The notes: generated by a model not told the origin, from the sequence alone. Shown: positions 1 to 9,561, numbered from the stretch's first letter. The stretch is 64,000 nt of DNA from Bacterioplanoides sp965200585 (GCF_965200585.1 NZ_OZ241361.1); one strand, 5' to 3'. A program made the numbers and translations.

Positions 1-1842
1 CTGGATGATCTGGACTTTGATGACGATCTGGCAACAACGCAGCTGGATATCAACTCAGACCCATCGGCGACTGAAGCGCATGATGATCTTGACCTGGGTG
101 AGTTTGATACGGAACAGAACGAAGACTTTGGTTCCGTGGCGCAAACCGAAGATGTGATCAGTGAATCAGATATTTATGTAGCTTATGGCAAGTTTGAGCA
201 AGCCGTTGATTTATTAACTGCTGCCATCGAACAGGAACCAAGTCGTTCCGATCTGCAGCTTAAGTTACTTGAAGTGTATGTTGAGATGGACGATGCGGCG
301 GCATTTGCCAAGCAAGAATCTCAACTGATGACGCTGGGTGATGATGATGCAACTCAGCAGGCTGAGCAGATGCGTTCACGCCTGTCCATGCCGGTTTCTC
401 CGGTTGCGGCAGAAGAAAACACAGGTTTGTCGCTGGACGATGATTTAACCACTCTGGATGATTCTCTGGGCGAAGAGTTTAGCGAAGGGCTGGACTTCGG
501 TGATGCGCTGGATCTGGGTGATGATCTGAGCCAGGGTGATGAGCTGGAAGGTGCTGCTGATTCTGAGGCTTCTCTGGATGTATCTCTTGATATGCCAGCT
601 GCTGATCAGGAAACATCTGATGCGCTGGAGTTCGATCTGTCGGGTATGGATTCGGCGGATGAATTGGCGGCTCTGGATGAAGAAGCCACATTGGAAGATG
701 TGCCAACACTGGATCTGGGTGAAACGCTGGAATTTGATATCAGCTCAGAAAGTGAAGAGCTGAACCTGGATGATTTGTCTGATGATGCTGAATTGTCAGG
801 TGATGCTGTGTCTTCTGTGGATGAGACGGAAGCTGCAACAGACGATTCGCTGGATTTTGATCTGAGCTCTCTGAACGAAGATTTACCAGAGAGTGATGAT
901 GACTTCACATCGCTGGAGTCATTGAATGAAGATAGTGATGATACGCTTGAATTTGATCTGGGCTCGCTGGAGTCTGGCGCTGATGATGAAGCACTTGATC
1001 TCACTGAAACTCTGAGTGAAGACGATGCCTCGGCGGATGACACATTTGATCTGTCTGCGGATCTGAATGTTGAAACGGATTCAGGCGATGATCTGACTGC
1101 TCTTGAAGACCTGATGGATTCTGACGACGATAATGATGCTGCTGAGCTACCGGATTTATCGTTTGATATGGATACAGGTTTCTCAGAATCCGGCGATGAC
1201 GATCTGAAAACATTGGAAGCAGAGTTAGATGCGGTTGTTGATGATTCAGTTGAAGCACAAGCTGAAGCACCGGTTGCTCCAGCGGAAGATGATCTGCCTG
1301 AATTGACGTCTTTAGATGAAGTTGATGACCTGATGGCTGATGATGCTGACACCAGTGCCCAGGTTGATGCAGATGTTGAAGTTGATGTTAGCACTGCAGA
1401 TCTCGAATCCGGTGCAGATGTTGAAGCCGAGGGTGGTGTTGACTTTGCTGCTGAATTGGCAGAGCTGGATGCCGAACTGGAAGAGTTTGAAGCCCCGGTT
1501 TTGGGTGATGACGATGAGCAGGCTGCTGAGCCTGACTCTTTGGAATCGAGCGTTGCAGATGCTGATATTCCGGTAATTGACGACGTTGAAACTGAGGCTG
1601 TAGATAGCACGGAAAGTCAGACGGAAGAACAAGATATTGATCTTGAGCAGCTGGCTGCGGCAGACGATGAGTTCGATTTCCTGGCTGGCACTGATGAATG
1701 TGCGACCAAGCTGGATCTTGCTCGTGCATACATTGATATGGAAGATGCTGACGGTGCTCGTGAGTTACTGCAGGAAGTGTTGCAGGAAGGTAGCGATCAG
1801 CAGAAGCAGGATGCTCGTGACCTGATGGACAAAATGTCCTGA
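1..1842 (+). CDS. fimV: FimV, C-terminal part (5' end outside window)
   Basis: The frame is open from base 1, so this is the 3' part of a longer gene. The product is very acidic, with many degenerate short repeats of the D-D-L-x-F/L kind. A TPR-like segment (from about residue 50 of the visible part, IYVAYGKFEQAVDLL) is followed by the conserved FimV C-terminal TPR at the very end (LDLARAYIDMEDADGAREL). In Pseudomonas-type bacteria FimV is an inner-membrane protein with a periplasmic LysM domain and a cytoplasmic TPR domain that helps place and activate the type IV pilus and type II secretion machinery. The LysM and membrane parts would lie upstream of this window. The following gene, truA, is the usual neighbour in relatives. 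The identification rests on the C-terminal motif plus synteny. Confidence 0.9.
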   Translation: MDDLDFDDDLATTQLDINSDPSATEAHDDLDLGEFDTEQNEDFGSVAQTEDVISESDIYVAYGKFEQAVDLLTAAIEQEPSRSDLQLKLLEVYVEMDDAAAFAKQESQLMTLGDDDATQQAEQMRSRLSMPVSPVAAEENTGLSLDDDLTTLDDSLGEEFSEGLDFGDALDLGDDLSQGDELEGAADSEASLDVSLDMPAADQETSDALEFDLSGMDSADELAALDEEATLEDVPTLDLGETLEFDISSESEELNLDDLSDDAELSGDAVSSVDETEAATDDSLDFDLSSLNEDLPESDDDFTSLESLNEDSDDTLEFDLGSLESGADDEALDLTETLSEDDASADDTFDLSADLNVETDSGDDLTALEDLMDSDDDNDAAELPDLSFDMDTGFSESGDDDLKTLEAELDAVVDDSVEAQAEAPVAPAEDDLPELTSLDEVDDLMADDADTSAQVDADVEVDVSTADLESGADVEAEGGVDFAAELAELDAELEEFEAPVLGDDDEQAAEPDSLESSVADADIPVIDDVETEAVDSTESQTEEQDIDLEQLAAADDEFDFLAGTDECATKLDLARAYIDMEDADGARELLQEVLQEGSDQQKQDARDLMDKMS

Positions 1843-1875
1843 TTTAGCATAGCTCCTGATTTTGAAAGTAATTGA

Positions 1876-2751
1876 ATGACAGACGTACGACGCTATGCCG
1901 CCGTGGTTGAGTACAACGGTACTCACTTCCACGGTTGGCAAAAACAATCCCACCATAATAAACCCACCGTTCAGGCTGCACTTGAAGCGGCCTTTTCTAA
2001 AGTCGCCAATCACGAAGTGACAGTTTCATGCGCCGGCCGTACTGATACCGGTGTTCATGCGACGCGTCAGGTGATCCATTTTGATAGTCCTGCCAAACGC
2101 AGCAACTATGGCTGGTTGATGGGTGTGAACACTAATTTACCCAATGGTGTTTCTATTCAGTGGATTGATGAAGTCTCTCCTGAGTTTCATGCACGATATA
2201 AAGCCAGAGCACGGCGTTATCGTTATCTGATTAATAATTCGCCTGCTAAGTCGGCTCTGCAATACGATCAGCTAACCTGGTGGCGTTATCCTCTCAATGC
2301 CGAGAAAATGAATGAAGCTGCTCAGTATTTATTGGGCGAGCATGATTTTAGTGCTTTTCGGGCGAAAGATTGTCAGGCGAAATCCCCGGTAAAAATCATG
2401 CATCGTATTGAGGTGAAGCGCTGGGGTGATCTGATCATGTTGGAGCTCGAAGCGAGCGCCTTCTTGTACCATATGGTGCGTAATATCGTTGGGGTGTTAT
2501 TGCCCATTGGTGAAGAGCACCAGCTGGTTGAGTGGATGAAAGAGGTACTGGAAACCCGCGACCGTAAGCAAGCGGGTATTACTGCGCCGGGAGAGGGGTT
2601 ATATTTTGTTGGCGTAGACTTTCCGCCGCAGTTTGAAATTCCTTGTGAGCCTTATGGTCCGGCGTTATTGCAACCTCTGTTGGATGTGACGGGCTTTCAG
2701 CAACCCTTTGCCAATAAACAGCGAGAAGAGGCGGGGCTGGACTCGCTCTGA
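1876..2751 (+). CDS. truA: tRNA pseudouridine synthase A
   Basis: Isomerises uridines 38-40 in the anticodon arm of many tRNAs to pseudouridine. The 291-residue product begins with the family's YNGT-F-GWQ segment (residues 13-22) and contains the catalytic aspartate D57 within CAGRTDTGVHA (52-62). The later FLYHMVRNIVG segment is also typical of TruA. It starts 33 bases after fimV, as in relatives. The length is somewhat above the roughly 265-270 residues of many TruA proteins because of a C-terminal extension. No odd features were seen. Confidence 0.97.
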   Translation: MTDVRRYAAVVEYNGTHFHGWQKQSHHNKPTVQAALEAAFSKVANHEVTVSCAGRTDTGVHATRQVIHFDSPAKRSNYGWLMGVNTNLPNGVSIQWIDEVSPEFHARYKARARRYRYLINNSPAKSALQYDQLTWWRYPLNAEKMNEAAQYLLGEHDFSAFRAKDCQAKSPVKIMHRIEVKRWGDLIMLELEASAFLYHMVRNIVGVLLPIGEEHQLVEWMKEVLETRDRKQAGITAPGEGLYFVGVDFPPQFEIPCEPYGPALLQPLLDVTGFQQPFANKQREEAGLDSL

Positions 2752-2824
2752 TGAGCGCTCTTTGAAGGCTGCTATCTGTTATTATGAGCATCGGTTTTTT
2801 TATTGCTGATGTTCCTATTCTCTT

Positions 2825-3505
2825 ATGTCTTTTCGCACCCGAACTAAAATCTGCGGCCTGACCCGGGCAGAAGACGCACTGGCAGCGGTTGATGCTGGTG
2901 CTGATGCTCTGGGTCTGGTGTTTTATCCTCCCAGCCCGCGCGCAGTCACCATTGAGCAGGCCGCCGAGGTTGTCGCTGATGTACCGGCCTTTGTTTCTGT
3001 TACCGCGTTATTTGTAAATCCAACAGTAGAACAGGTGCAATCTGTTCTGGATGCCGTTAGAATTGATTTACTTCAATTTCATGGTGATGAAGACGAGGCC
3101 TTCTGTGCTCAATTCAACCGTCCCTACATTAAAGCCATCCGGGTCCGGCAAGCGTCGGATGTGGTGGCGTCTTGCGTGCGCTTCCCAAGCGCCCTGGCTG
3201 TTCTGCTAGACAGCTATAAGCCTGGCGTTCCAGGCGGAACCGGAGAAACCTTCGATTGGTCGCTGGTTCCACAATCTGACGATTTAAAACCCATTATTCT
3301 TGCTGGCGGTTTAAACCCCAATAATGTTGCCTTTGCCATTGAGCAGGTTAAGCCCTTCGCCGTTGATATCAGTGGTGGTGTGGAAGCGACACTGGATGGC
3401 GTTGAACAAAAAGGCGTTAAAGACCCCGGCAAAATAAACGCATTTTTAGATGAGGTGTATCGTGTCGATGCAAACACCAGAAAAATCAGCAGCAACAAAC
3501 ATTGA
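2825..3505 (+). CDS. trpF: Phosphoribosylanthranilate isomerase
   Basis: Third step of tryptophan synthesis: the Amadori rearrangement of phosphoribosylanthranilate to CdRP. It is a single TIM barrel of 226 residues. The general base C10 lies in KICGLT (8-13), and the general acid D129 lies in LLDS before the glycine-rich PGGTGETFDW loop. The phosphate-binding segments near the C-terminus (LAGGLNPNNV, VDISGGVE) are intact. The enzyme stands alone, not fused to TrpC. Its last 38 bases overlap the start of trpB in another frame, which suggests translational coupling between the two genes. Confidence 0.97.
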   Translation: MSFRTRTKICGLTRAEDALAAVDAGADALGLVFYPPSPRAVTIEQAAEVVADVPAFVSVTALFVNPTVEQVQSVLDAVRIDLLQFHGDEDEAFCAQFNRPYIKAIRVRQASDVVASCVRFPSALAVLLDSYKPGVPGGTGETFDWSLVPQSDDLKPIILAGGLNPNNVAFAIEQVKPFAVDISGGVEATLDGVEQKGVKDPGKINAFLDEVYRVDANTRKISSNKH

Positions 3506-4697
3506 TTTAACTCTGCCGGATGAGCGTGGTCACTTTGGTATTCATGGTGGTCGTTTCGTTTCCGAAACCCTGACCAGCGCTCTGGATGAGTTAAACAGCA
3601 CGTATGAAAAGCTACGTAACGACCCTGAGTTTCAGGCTGCGTTTGACTCTGACTTAGCGCACTATGTGGGCCGTCCATCGCCACTGTACTTTGCTGAGCG
3701 TCTGACTCAGGAGTGTGGTGGTGCCAAAATTTACCTGAAGCGTGAAGATCTGAACCACACTGGCGCACATAAAGTTAACAACACCATTGGTCAGGCGTTG
3801 CTGGCTAAGTTTATGGGCAAGAAGAAGATCATTGCCGAAACGGGTGCAGGCCAACATGGCGTGGCATCGGCAACGGTTGCTGCGCGCTTTGGTCTGGAAT
3901 GTCGCGTATTTATGGGTTCTACCGACGTTGAGCGTCAGAAGTTGAATGTGTATCGCATGAAACTGTTGGGTGCCGAAGTGGAAGCGGTTGAATCCGGTAC
4001 GAAAACCCTGAAAGACGCCATGAACGAAGCCATGCGCCATTGGGTAACCCATGTTGACGATACTTTCTATGTCATTGGCACCGCAGCAGGCCCACACCCG
4101 TACCCAATGCTGGTGCGTGATTTCCAGAGCGTGATTGGTCGTGAATGTATTCGCCAGTGTGACGAACAGTTGGGTCGTCAACCGGATGCGCTGGTGGCGT
4201 GTGTCGGTGGTGGCTCTAATGCGATTGGTTTATTCCACCCATATCTGGGTTACGAAGACGTTGCTATGTACGGCGTAGAAGCCGGCGGTTTAGGCCTGGA
4301 TGGCGATGATCATGCGGCACCTTTGTGTAAAGGTCGCCCGGGGGTATTACACGGCAACCGTACTTACCTGATGGAAGACGATAACGGTCAGATCATGGGG
4401 ACACACTCAATTTCGGCTGGCCTGGATTACCCAGGTGTTGGCCCTGAGCATTCCTGGTTGAAAGACGTGGAGCGCGCCAACTATGTGGCTGCAACTGATG
4501 CCGAAGCACTGGATGGTTTTTATAAGCTGACCCAGTTGGAAGGTATTATGCCTGCGCTGGAGTCCTCCCATGCCGTTGCCTACGCCATGAAGTTGGCTGC
4601 GACTATGGATAAAGATCAGGTGATTGTTGTGAACCTGTCGGGTCGCGGTGACAAAGATATTCATACTATTGCATCGCTTGATGGCATTACCGCTTAA
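3468..4697 (+). CDS. trpB: Tryptophan synthase beta subunit
   Basis: Condenses indole (channelled from TrpA) with serine using PLP to give tryptophan. Counting from the start chosen here, the PLP lysine is K102 in HTGAHK, the catalytic glutamate is E124 in ETGAGQHG, and the phosphate-binding GGGSN loop follows later. I chose the ATG at 3468 (409 residues) because a GAGGTG stretch lies about 10 bases upstream. An in-frame GTG at 3462 and ATG at 3450 are also possible. All of these starts lie inside the end of trpF. trpA follows after 11 bases, so trpF-trpB-trpA form one transcription unit. Confidence 0.97.
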   Translation: MQTPEKSAATNIDLTLPDERGHFGIHGGRFVSETLTSALDELNSTYEKLRNDPEFQAAFDSDLAHYVGRPSPLYFAERLTQECGGAKIYLKREDLNHTGAHKVNNTIGQALLAKFMGKKKIIAETGAGQHGVASATVAARFGLECRVFMGSTDVERQKLNVYRMKLLGAEVEAVESGTKTLKDAMNEAMRHWVTHVDDTFYVIGTAAGPHPYPMLVRDFQSVIGRECIRQCDEQLGRQPDALVACVGGGSNAIGLFHPYLGYEDVAMYGVEAGGLGLDGDDHAAPLCKGRPGVLHGNRTYLMEDDNGQIMGTHSISAGLDYPGVGPEHSWLKDVERANYVAATDAEALDGFYKLTQLEGIMPALESSHAVAYAMKLAATMDKDQVIVVNLSGRGDKDIHTIASLDGITA

Positions 4698-4708
4698 GGA
4701 AATAAAAA

Positions 4709-5512
4709 ATGAGCCGTATTACAACTGTTCTTAACGCGTTAAAAGAACAAAACCGCCAGGCGCTGATTCCGTACATCACCGCCGGTGATCCAACCAAAGA
4801 AGCGACGGTTCCAATGATGCACGCTTTGGTTGAAGCCGGTTGTGACATTATTGAACTGGGCGTACCGTTTTCTGACCCAATGGCTGATGGCCCGACCATT
4901 CAGCTGGCATGTGAGCGCGCCCTGGAGCACAACACCTCATTAACGGATGTACTGACGATGGTAGCCGAGTTCCGCCAGAACGACGCTGATACCGCAGTCG
5001 TGCTGATGGGGTATCTGAACCCGGTTGAAGCCATGGGCTACGAAACTTTCGTAAACCGTGCGGTCGAAGCCGGTGTCGATGGCGTGCTGTTGGTGGACCT
5101 GCCACCAGAAGAAGCCACCGAAGTGGAAGACATCTTCAAAGCCAAAGATCTGGATATGGTGTATCTGATTGCACCAACCACGACTGATGCGCGTATCGAA
5201 AAAATCGGTCAGTCCGGCAGTGGTTATGTGTACTACGTCTCTCTGAAAGGAGTGACGGGTTCTAAAGCTCTGGATGTCGACGATGTGGCCCGCAACCTGG
5301 AGCGTATTCGTAAGCACGTTTCTGTGCCTGTTGGTGTTGGCTTTGGTATCACGAATGGCGAAACGGCCGCTCAGGTAGCGAAAGTTGCTGATGGTGTGAT
5401 TGTGGGGAGTGCGATTGTAAATCGTATTGCCGCTAATGCCGATAATCCAGCGCAGGCGCAAGCCGAAGTGAGCGAATTGATGCGTGAAATGCGTACCGCA
5501 ATGGATCAATAG
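4709..5512 (+). CDS. trpA: Tryptophan synthase alpha subunit
   Basis: Cleaves indole-3-glycerol phosphate to indole and glyceraldehyde 3-phosphate, passing indole through the tunnel to TrpB. At 267 residues it is the usual TrpA length. The two catalytic acids sit at the canonical numbers, E49 in IIELGVPFSDP and D60 in MADGPTIQ. The phosphate-binding GFGI and VIVGSAIV segments are present. Together with trpB it completes the alpha2-beta2 enzyme. It is followed after 35 bases by folC, where accD would be expected in many relatives. Confidence 0.97.
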   Translation: MSRITTVLNALKEQNRQALIPYITAGDPTKEATVPMMHALVEAGCDIIELGVPFSDPMADGPTIQLACERALEHNTSLTDVLTMVAEFRQNDADTAVVLMGYLNPVEAMGYETFVNRAVEAGVDGVLLVDLPPEEATEVEDIFKAKDLDMVYLIAPTTTDARIEKIGQSGSGYVYYVSLKGVTGSKALDVDDVARNLERIRKHVSVPVGVGFGITNGETAAQVAKVADGVIVGSAIVNRIAANADNPAQAQAEVSELMREMRTAMDQ

Positions 5513-5547
5513 CGCTTTAGCAGTCTGTTAGGTTTGTAGATATAACG

Positions 5548-6801
5548 ATGACAAAAACTGTAAATCAGTGGCTTGAGTACCTTGAGTCACTGCATCCCAG
5601 TGAAATTGAACTGGGGCTGGATCGTATCAAAGGTGTTGGTGAGCAATTAAATTGCCTGAAACCTGCGCCTTTGGTGATTCTGGTTGCCGGAACCAATGGT
5701 AAAGGCACAACCTCAGCGTTATTAGCAAACTTGCTAATGGCCCAGGGGATGACCGCTGGGGTGTACAGTTCGCCGCATATTCAGCGTTACAACGAACGGG
5801 TTCAGATTAATGGTGAGCAAATCTCCGATAACGATCTGATTCGTTCGTTTGAGCTGGTAGAGCAGCAGCGTGGCGACACCGGCTTAACCTACTTCGAGTT
5901 TGGTACGCTGGCGGCGTTGGTGTATTTCCAGTCACAACCGCTTGATGCTTGTGTGCTGGAGATTGGTTTGGGCGGCCGCTTGGATGCAGTGAATATCGTT
6001 GATGCCGATATCTCACTGGTGACGTCTATTGGTCTGGATCATCAGGACTGGCTGGGCGATACCGTTGAACAGATTGCCTTTGAGAAGTGTGGTGTAGCCC
6101 GCTCCGGTAAATATCTGGTGTGTGGTCAGCCGAATCCCCCTGATACGGCGCAGCAACAAACCGAATCGTTAGGCGGGCAGTGGTGCGCACGCGGGCGACA
6201 CTTCGATATTGTTGAAGAGCACGACGAACTACTGCTGAGTTTTATGACGCCTGAAGGGCAGGCCGAATGGAATCTGCCAAAAGCCAGTATTCCTTATCAT
6301 AATGTCGCCACCGCCATTCAGGCCTTGTCATTGCTGGGTCGCTTGCCTAATCGAGCCATTGTGGCTGATGTGGTAGCAAGAACGTCAGTTGCTGGTCGGT
6401 TACAGCAGGTCACGGTGCCAGTAACCGGTGGAGAACTCAAGCTGACACTGGATGTGGCTCATAATCAGCAAGCAGCGGGTTATATTGCCGAGCGTTTGGG
6501 CCCGGTGAATGGTGCCATTATTGGTATGCTCGAAGGCAAGCCAGTGGCTGAGCTACTCCATACATTGCCCGATATGCCGCAGTACTGGCTGGCCGGGTTG
6601 GATTGCTGGCGTGGTTTATCGGCTGCTCAGTTGGTTGAGCAGGCGGGCGAATTATCAGCGCCAGTGACTCAGTTCGATCAGGTTGCCGATGCACTTGAGC
6701 AGCTGCTGCAGCAAGATAATCTGGCGGGTCAGCACTGGCTGGTTGCCGGATCTTTCTATACCGTAGAAGCCGCCTTAAATTATTTGCAACAGCAGGATTA
6801 A
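5548..6801 (+). CDS. folC: Dihydrofolate synthase / folylpolyglutamate synthase
   Basis: Adds glutamate to dihydropteroate and then further glutamates to folates, an ATP-dependent Mur-ligase-type reaction in the cytoplasm. The 417-residue product has the P-loop GTNGKGTTS at 48-56, the family segment YSSPHIQRYNERVQING, and the central LEIGLGGRLDAVN motif. The Mur-ligase C-terminal domain includes TLDVAHNQQA. It is bifunctional by family. It is followed after only 4 bases by the SPOR-domain gene, matching the conserved folC-dedD-cvpA-purF order. Confidence 0.96.
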   Translation: MTKTVNQWLEYLESLHPSEIELGLDRIKGVGEQLNCLKPAPLVILVAGTNGKGTTSALLANLLMAQGMTAGVYSSPHIQRYNERVQINGEQISDNDLIRSFELVEQQRGDTGLTYFEFGTLAALVYFQSQPLDACVLEIGLGGRLDAVNIVDADISLVTSIGLDHQDWLGDTVEQIAFEKCGVARSGKYLVCGQPNPPDTAQQQTESLGGQWCARGRHFDIVEEHDELLLSFMTPEGQAEWNLPKASIPYHNVATAIQALSLLGRLPNRAIVADVVARTSVAGRLQQVTVPVTGGELKLTLDVAHNQQAAGYIAERLGPVNGAIIGMLEGKPVAELLHTLPDMPQYWLAGLDCWRGLSAAQLVEQAGELSAPVTQFDQVADALEQLLQQDNLAGQHWLVAGSFYTVEAALNYLQQQD

Positions 6802-6805
6802 CACC

Positions 6806-7360
6806 ATGGAACAGCACCTGAAAAAGCGGATTCTCGGCGCCTTTGTCACGGTGGTGGCATTGGCGGTGGCAATGCCAGTGGTGCTGGACGGTTCGCGTAG
6901 TCAGATTCAATTGCGTTCTGATATTCCGGCTCAGCCTGAAATGGAGCCCTGGCAACCATTAGAAAATGAGCGCCGGGTGCGTATTGAACTGGAGGATCTG
7001 GCCGCAGGTAAAACTCAGGAGGCGGTCACTCTGCCTGAAGTGCGCGCCGTTAAGCAGGATGACCCGGCCGCTCCTCGCACCAAAGGCGATCGTGCTGCGT
7101 TGGATGATCAAAAACAGGCGTATGCCTGGTCGGTTCAGTTGGGCGCTTTTGAAAAGCGTACCAATGCTCATGCTCTGCGGGATCAACTGCGTGCCAAAGG
7201 TTATAAAGCCTATGTTCAGGAGTTTGCCACCGAAGGGCTGACCCGGGTATACGTTGGCCCGGAATTACAACGCAGTAAAATAGAATCGATTCAGAAACAG
7301 TTATCGGCTGAGCTGAAACAAGACGACTTTCATATTAAGCGCTTTAAAGCCGAATCCTGA
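6806..7360 (+). CDS. SPOR-domain inner-membrane protein (DedD-like)
   Basis: A 184-residue bitopic protein with a short cytoplasmic N-terminus, one membrane helix at about residues 10-27, a charged linker and a C-terminal SPOR domain at about 106-180 (begins WSVQLGAF, ends near DFHIKRF). SPOR domains bind peptidoglycan stripped of stem peptides at the division septum. The position between folC and cvpA is that of E. coli dedD, so a role in cell constriction is inferred. Overall sequence likeness outside the SPOR domain cannot be judged here, so no symbol is given. Confidence 0.88.
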   Translation: MEQHLKKRILGAFVTVVALAVAMPVVLDGSRSQIQLRSDIPAQPEMEPWQPLENERRVRIELEDLAAGKTQEAVTLPEVRAVKQDDPAAPRTKGDRAALDDQKQAYAWSVQLGAFEKRTNAHALRDQLRAKGYKAYVQEFATEGLTRVYVGPELQRSKIESIQKQLSAELKQDDFHIKRFKAES

Positions 7361-7468
7361 CCATTCGGTTGATAGGTGCTTGTCAGAATGCAAGTAAATT
7401 CTTGCCTGAAAAGCGATATTTTCTCTGGCTTACCCCCTGATTTCTGGTTCCTTCGTCTGTAACGACTT

Positions 7469-7477
7469 TGTTATACT
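7469..7477 (+). promoter_or_regulatory. Extended -10 promoter element before cvpA
   Basis: The 152-base gap between the SPOR gene and cvpA contains TATACT at 7472-7477 preceded by TG at 7469-7470, one base away from the hexamer: an extended -10. No good -35 is visible at 16-18 bases upstream. It would give an mRNA starting roughly 30 bases before cvpA and suggests that cvpA-purF-metZ can be transcribed separately from the genes before them. This is inference from pattern only. Confidence 0.45.
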
Positions 7478-7512
7478 TCGCGCCTTCGCAACGTGTCTGA
7501 GGCACAGCTTAA

Positions 7513-8007
7513 ATGGCAGTTATCGATTGGGTGATCCTGGCTGTTCTGATCATCTCCAGCTTAATCAGCTTAAAACGTGGCTTTGTTAAGGAAGCATTAT
7601 CCTTAGCCAGCTGGGTAATAGCCTTTGTTGTTGCACGTCTTTTCAGTGGCAATCTCGCGACCTTATTAGAAGGGAGTATTGATACCAACTCTCTGCGCTG
7701 GATTGTATCTTTCGCTATTCTGTTTGCTGGCACTCTGGTGATTGGTGCCATGATTAACCACCTGCTGGGTGAAGTCGTACGACTCACTGGTCTGGGCGGT
7801 ACCGATCGTATCTTTGGTATGGTGTTTGGCTTTGTTCGTGGCCTGGTGATTCTGGTTGCGGCGGTTTATGGCCTGCAATACACCCTGGTTCCGGATGATG
7901 TCTGGTGGAAGGAATCGACCCTGATTCCACACCTGGAATCCGTTGCCGACTGGGCGCGTAAAACGCTGCCCGGAGCCACCGATCGACTGATGTCATTTTC
8001 TTTCTAA
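7513..8007 (+). CDS. cvpA: CvpA family membrane protein
   Basis: A 164-residue protein with four predicted membrane segments (about residues 5-20, 28-48, 63-85 and 103-122) and the family pattern DWVILAVLIISSLISLKRGFVKE at the N-terminus. In E. coli it is required for colicin V production and affects envelope stress tolerance; its molecular function is unsettled. It lies immediately before purF, the classical arrangement. The C-terminal tail after the fourth helix (about 40 residues) is soluble and carries a conserved WWKESTLIPHL-like stretch. Confidence 0.95.
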   Translation: MAVIDWVILAVLIISSLISLKRGFVKEALSLASWVIAFVVARLFSGNLATLLEGSIDTNSLRWIVSFAILFAGTLVIGAMINHLLGEVVRLTGLGGTDRIFGMVFGFVRGLVILVAAVYGLQYTLVPDDVWWKESTLIPHLESVADWARKTLPGATDRLMSFSF

Positions 8008-8040
8008 AATTAATAACAGCTTGTTTGAGGTTAGACGCGC

Positions 8041-9561
8041 ATGTGCGGAATAGTGGGTATCGTTGCTAAAACCCATGTAAACCAGGTGATCTATGATGCC
8101 CTGACAGTTTTACAGCACCGTGGACAAGATGCCGCCGGTATCGTGACCAGTCATGAAGGTAAACTCTACCTGAGAAAAGATAACGGCCTGGCCAGTGATG
8201 TGTTTCGTACCCGTCATATGCAGCGCCTGATTGGTCAGATGGGCATCGGCCATGTGCGTTACCCAACGGCTGGCTCATCCAGTTCGGCCGAAGCACAACC
8301 GTTTTATGTGAACTCGCCTTACGGTATTACTCTGGCGCACAACGGTAACCTGACCAACACCGCAGAACTGGCGGAAGACATTTATCGCGCTGACTTGCGT
8401 CATGTGAACACGACCTCGGATTCAGAAGTACTGCTGAACGTGCTGGCTCACGAGTTACAGCGTCAGAATCAGCTGAAGCCAACTCCAGACATGATTTTTG
8501 AAGCGGTAAGCCGGGTTCATAAGCGTGTTCGTGGTGGTTATGCCGTTGTTGCTATGATCAGTGGCTACGGCATTATTGCTTTCCGTGACCCGAACGGTAT
8601 TCGTCCGGCTATTTATGGCAGCCGCGAAACGGAGCGGGGCACTGAGTATATGGTCGCGTCTGAATCGGTTGCTCTGGATGCTGCCGGATTCAAAATTGAA
8701 CGTGATATTGCCCCGGGTGAAGCGGTGGTGATTACCGAACAAGGTGAATTGTTTACCCAACAATGCGCCGAAAATACCCAGCTGGTGCCATGTGTTTTTG
8801 AACACGTGTACTTTGCCCGTCCAGACTCCATTATTGATGGCATGTCCGTGTATAAAGCGCGCTTACATATGGGTGAAAAACTGGCAGAGCGTATTATGCG
8901 TGAGCGCCCGGATCACGATATTGATGTGGTGATCCCGATCCCGGATACCAGCCGTTCGTCGGCGCTGGAACTGGCCAATCGTTTGGGTGTGAAGTTCCGC
9001 GAAGGTTTTATGAAAAACCGCTACATTGGCCGTACCTTTATTATGCCGGGGCAACAGCAGCGTAAAAAATCGGTTAAACAAAAACTGAATGCGCTGGAGC
9101 TGGAATTCCGCGGGAAAAATGTTTTGCTGGTGGATGACTCGATTGTTCGTGGTACCACTTGCGAGCAGATTATTGAAATGGCCCGTGAAGCCGGTGCCAA
9201 AAATGTGTATTTTGCCTCAGCCGCTCCGGCAGTACGTTATCCCAATGTATATGGCATTGATATGCCAGCCAAAGAAGAGTTTATTGCTCATGATCGCAGC
9301 ACCGAAGAAGTTGCCGCGGCGATTGGTGCAGACTGGTTAATTTATCAGGATCTGAATGATCTGGTGGATGCCTGTATCGAAGGCAGTAATACCGACGCTA
9401 AGCAATTTGATTGCTCTGTATTTAACGGTGAATACATCACTGGCGATATTGATGAACATTATTTTGCCCGTTTACAGGCGTTGCGTAATGATGCGTCTAA
9501 AGTTAAGCGTGAAACGGTTGAAAATGTCGCCATTGATCTGCATAACGAATCACAGTCCTGA
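8041..9561 (+). CDS. purF: Amidophosphoribosyltransferase
   Basis: Committed step of purine synthesis: PRPP plus glutamine gives phosphoribosylamine. The 506-residue product starts MCGIVGIV, with Cys2 becoming the N-terminal glutaminase nucleophile after methionine removal. The glutaminase domain (to about residue 240) includes HVRYPTAG and HNGNLTN. The type I phosphoribosyltransferase domain follows, with the PRPP loop VLLVDDSIVRGTT near residue 365. There is no propeptide, as in the E. coli type. No clear PurR operator was recognised upstream. metZ follows after 31 bases. Confidence 0.97.
   Translation: MCGIVGIVAKTHVNQVIYDALTVLQHRGQDAAGIVTSHEGKLYLRKDNGLASDVFRTRHMQRLIGQMGIGHVRYPTAGSSSSAEAQPFYVNSPYGITLAHNGNLTNTAELAEDIYRADLRHVNTTSDSEVLLNVLAHELQRQNQLKPTPDMIFEAVSRVHKRVRGGYAVVAMISGYGIIAFRDPNGIRPAIYGSRETERGTEYMVASESVALDAAGFKIERDIAPGEAVVITEQGELFTQQCAENTQLVPCVFEHVYFARPDSIIDGMSVYKARLHMGEKLAERIMRERPDHDIDVVIPIPDTSRSSALELANRLGVKFREGFMKNRYIGRTFIMPGQQQRKKSVKQKLNALELEFRGKNVLLVDDSIVRGTTCEQIIEMAREAGAKNVYFASAAPAVRYPNVYGIDMPAKEEFIAHDRSTEEVAAAIGADWLIYQDLNDLVDACIEGSNTDAKQFDCSVFNGEYITGDIDEHYFARLQALRNDASKVKRETVENVAIDLHNESQS

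Noticed and set aside
1001..1270. Short minus-strand frames inside fimV, trpA, purF, rnfC and other genes
   Set aside because: All are contained in genes with clear motifs, lack ribosome sites and have unlikely amino acid composition.
606..1610. Long open frame on the minus strand opposite fimV
   Set aside because: It mirrors the GAT/GAC-rich coding of the acidic FimV repeats; the resulting Ser-rich protein has no start signal or domain and is a shadow.
7484..7505. Possible PurR operator before cvpA-purF (CGCAACGTGTCTG)
   Set aside because: It has only part of the ACGCAAACGTTTGCGT consensus and lacks symmetry, so I do not call it.
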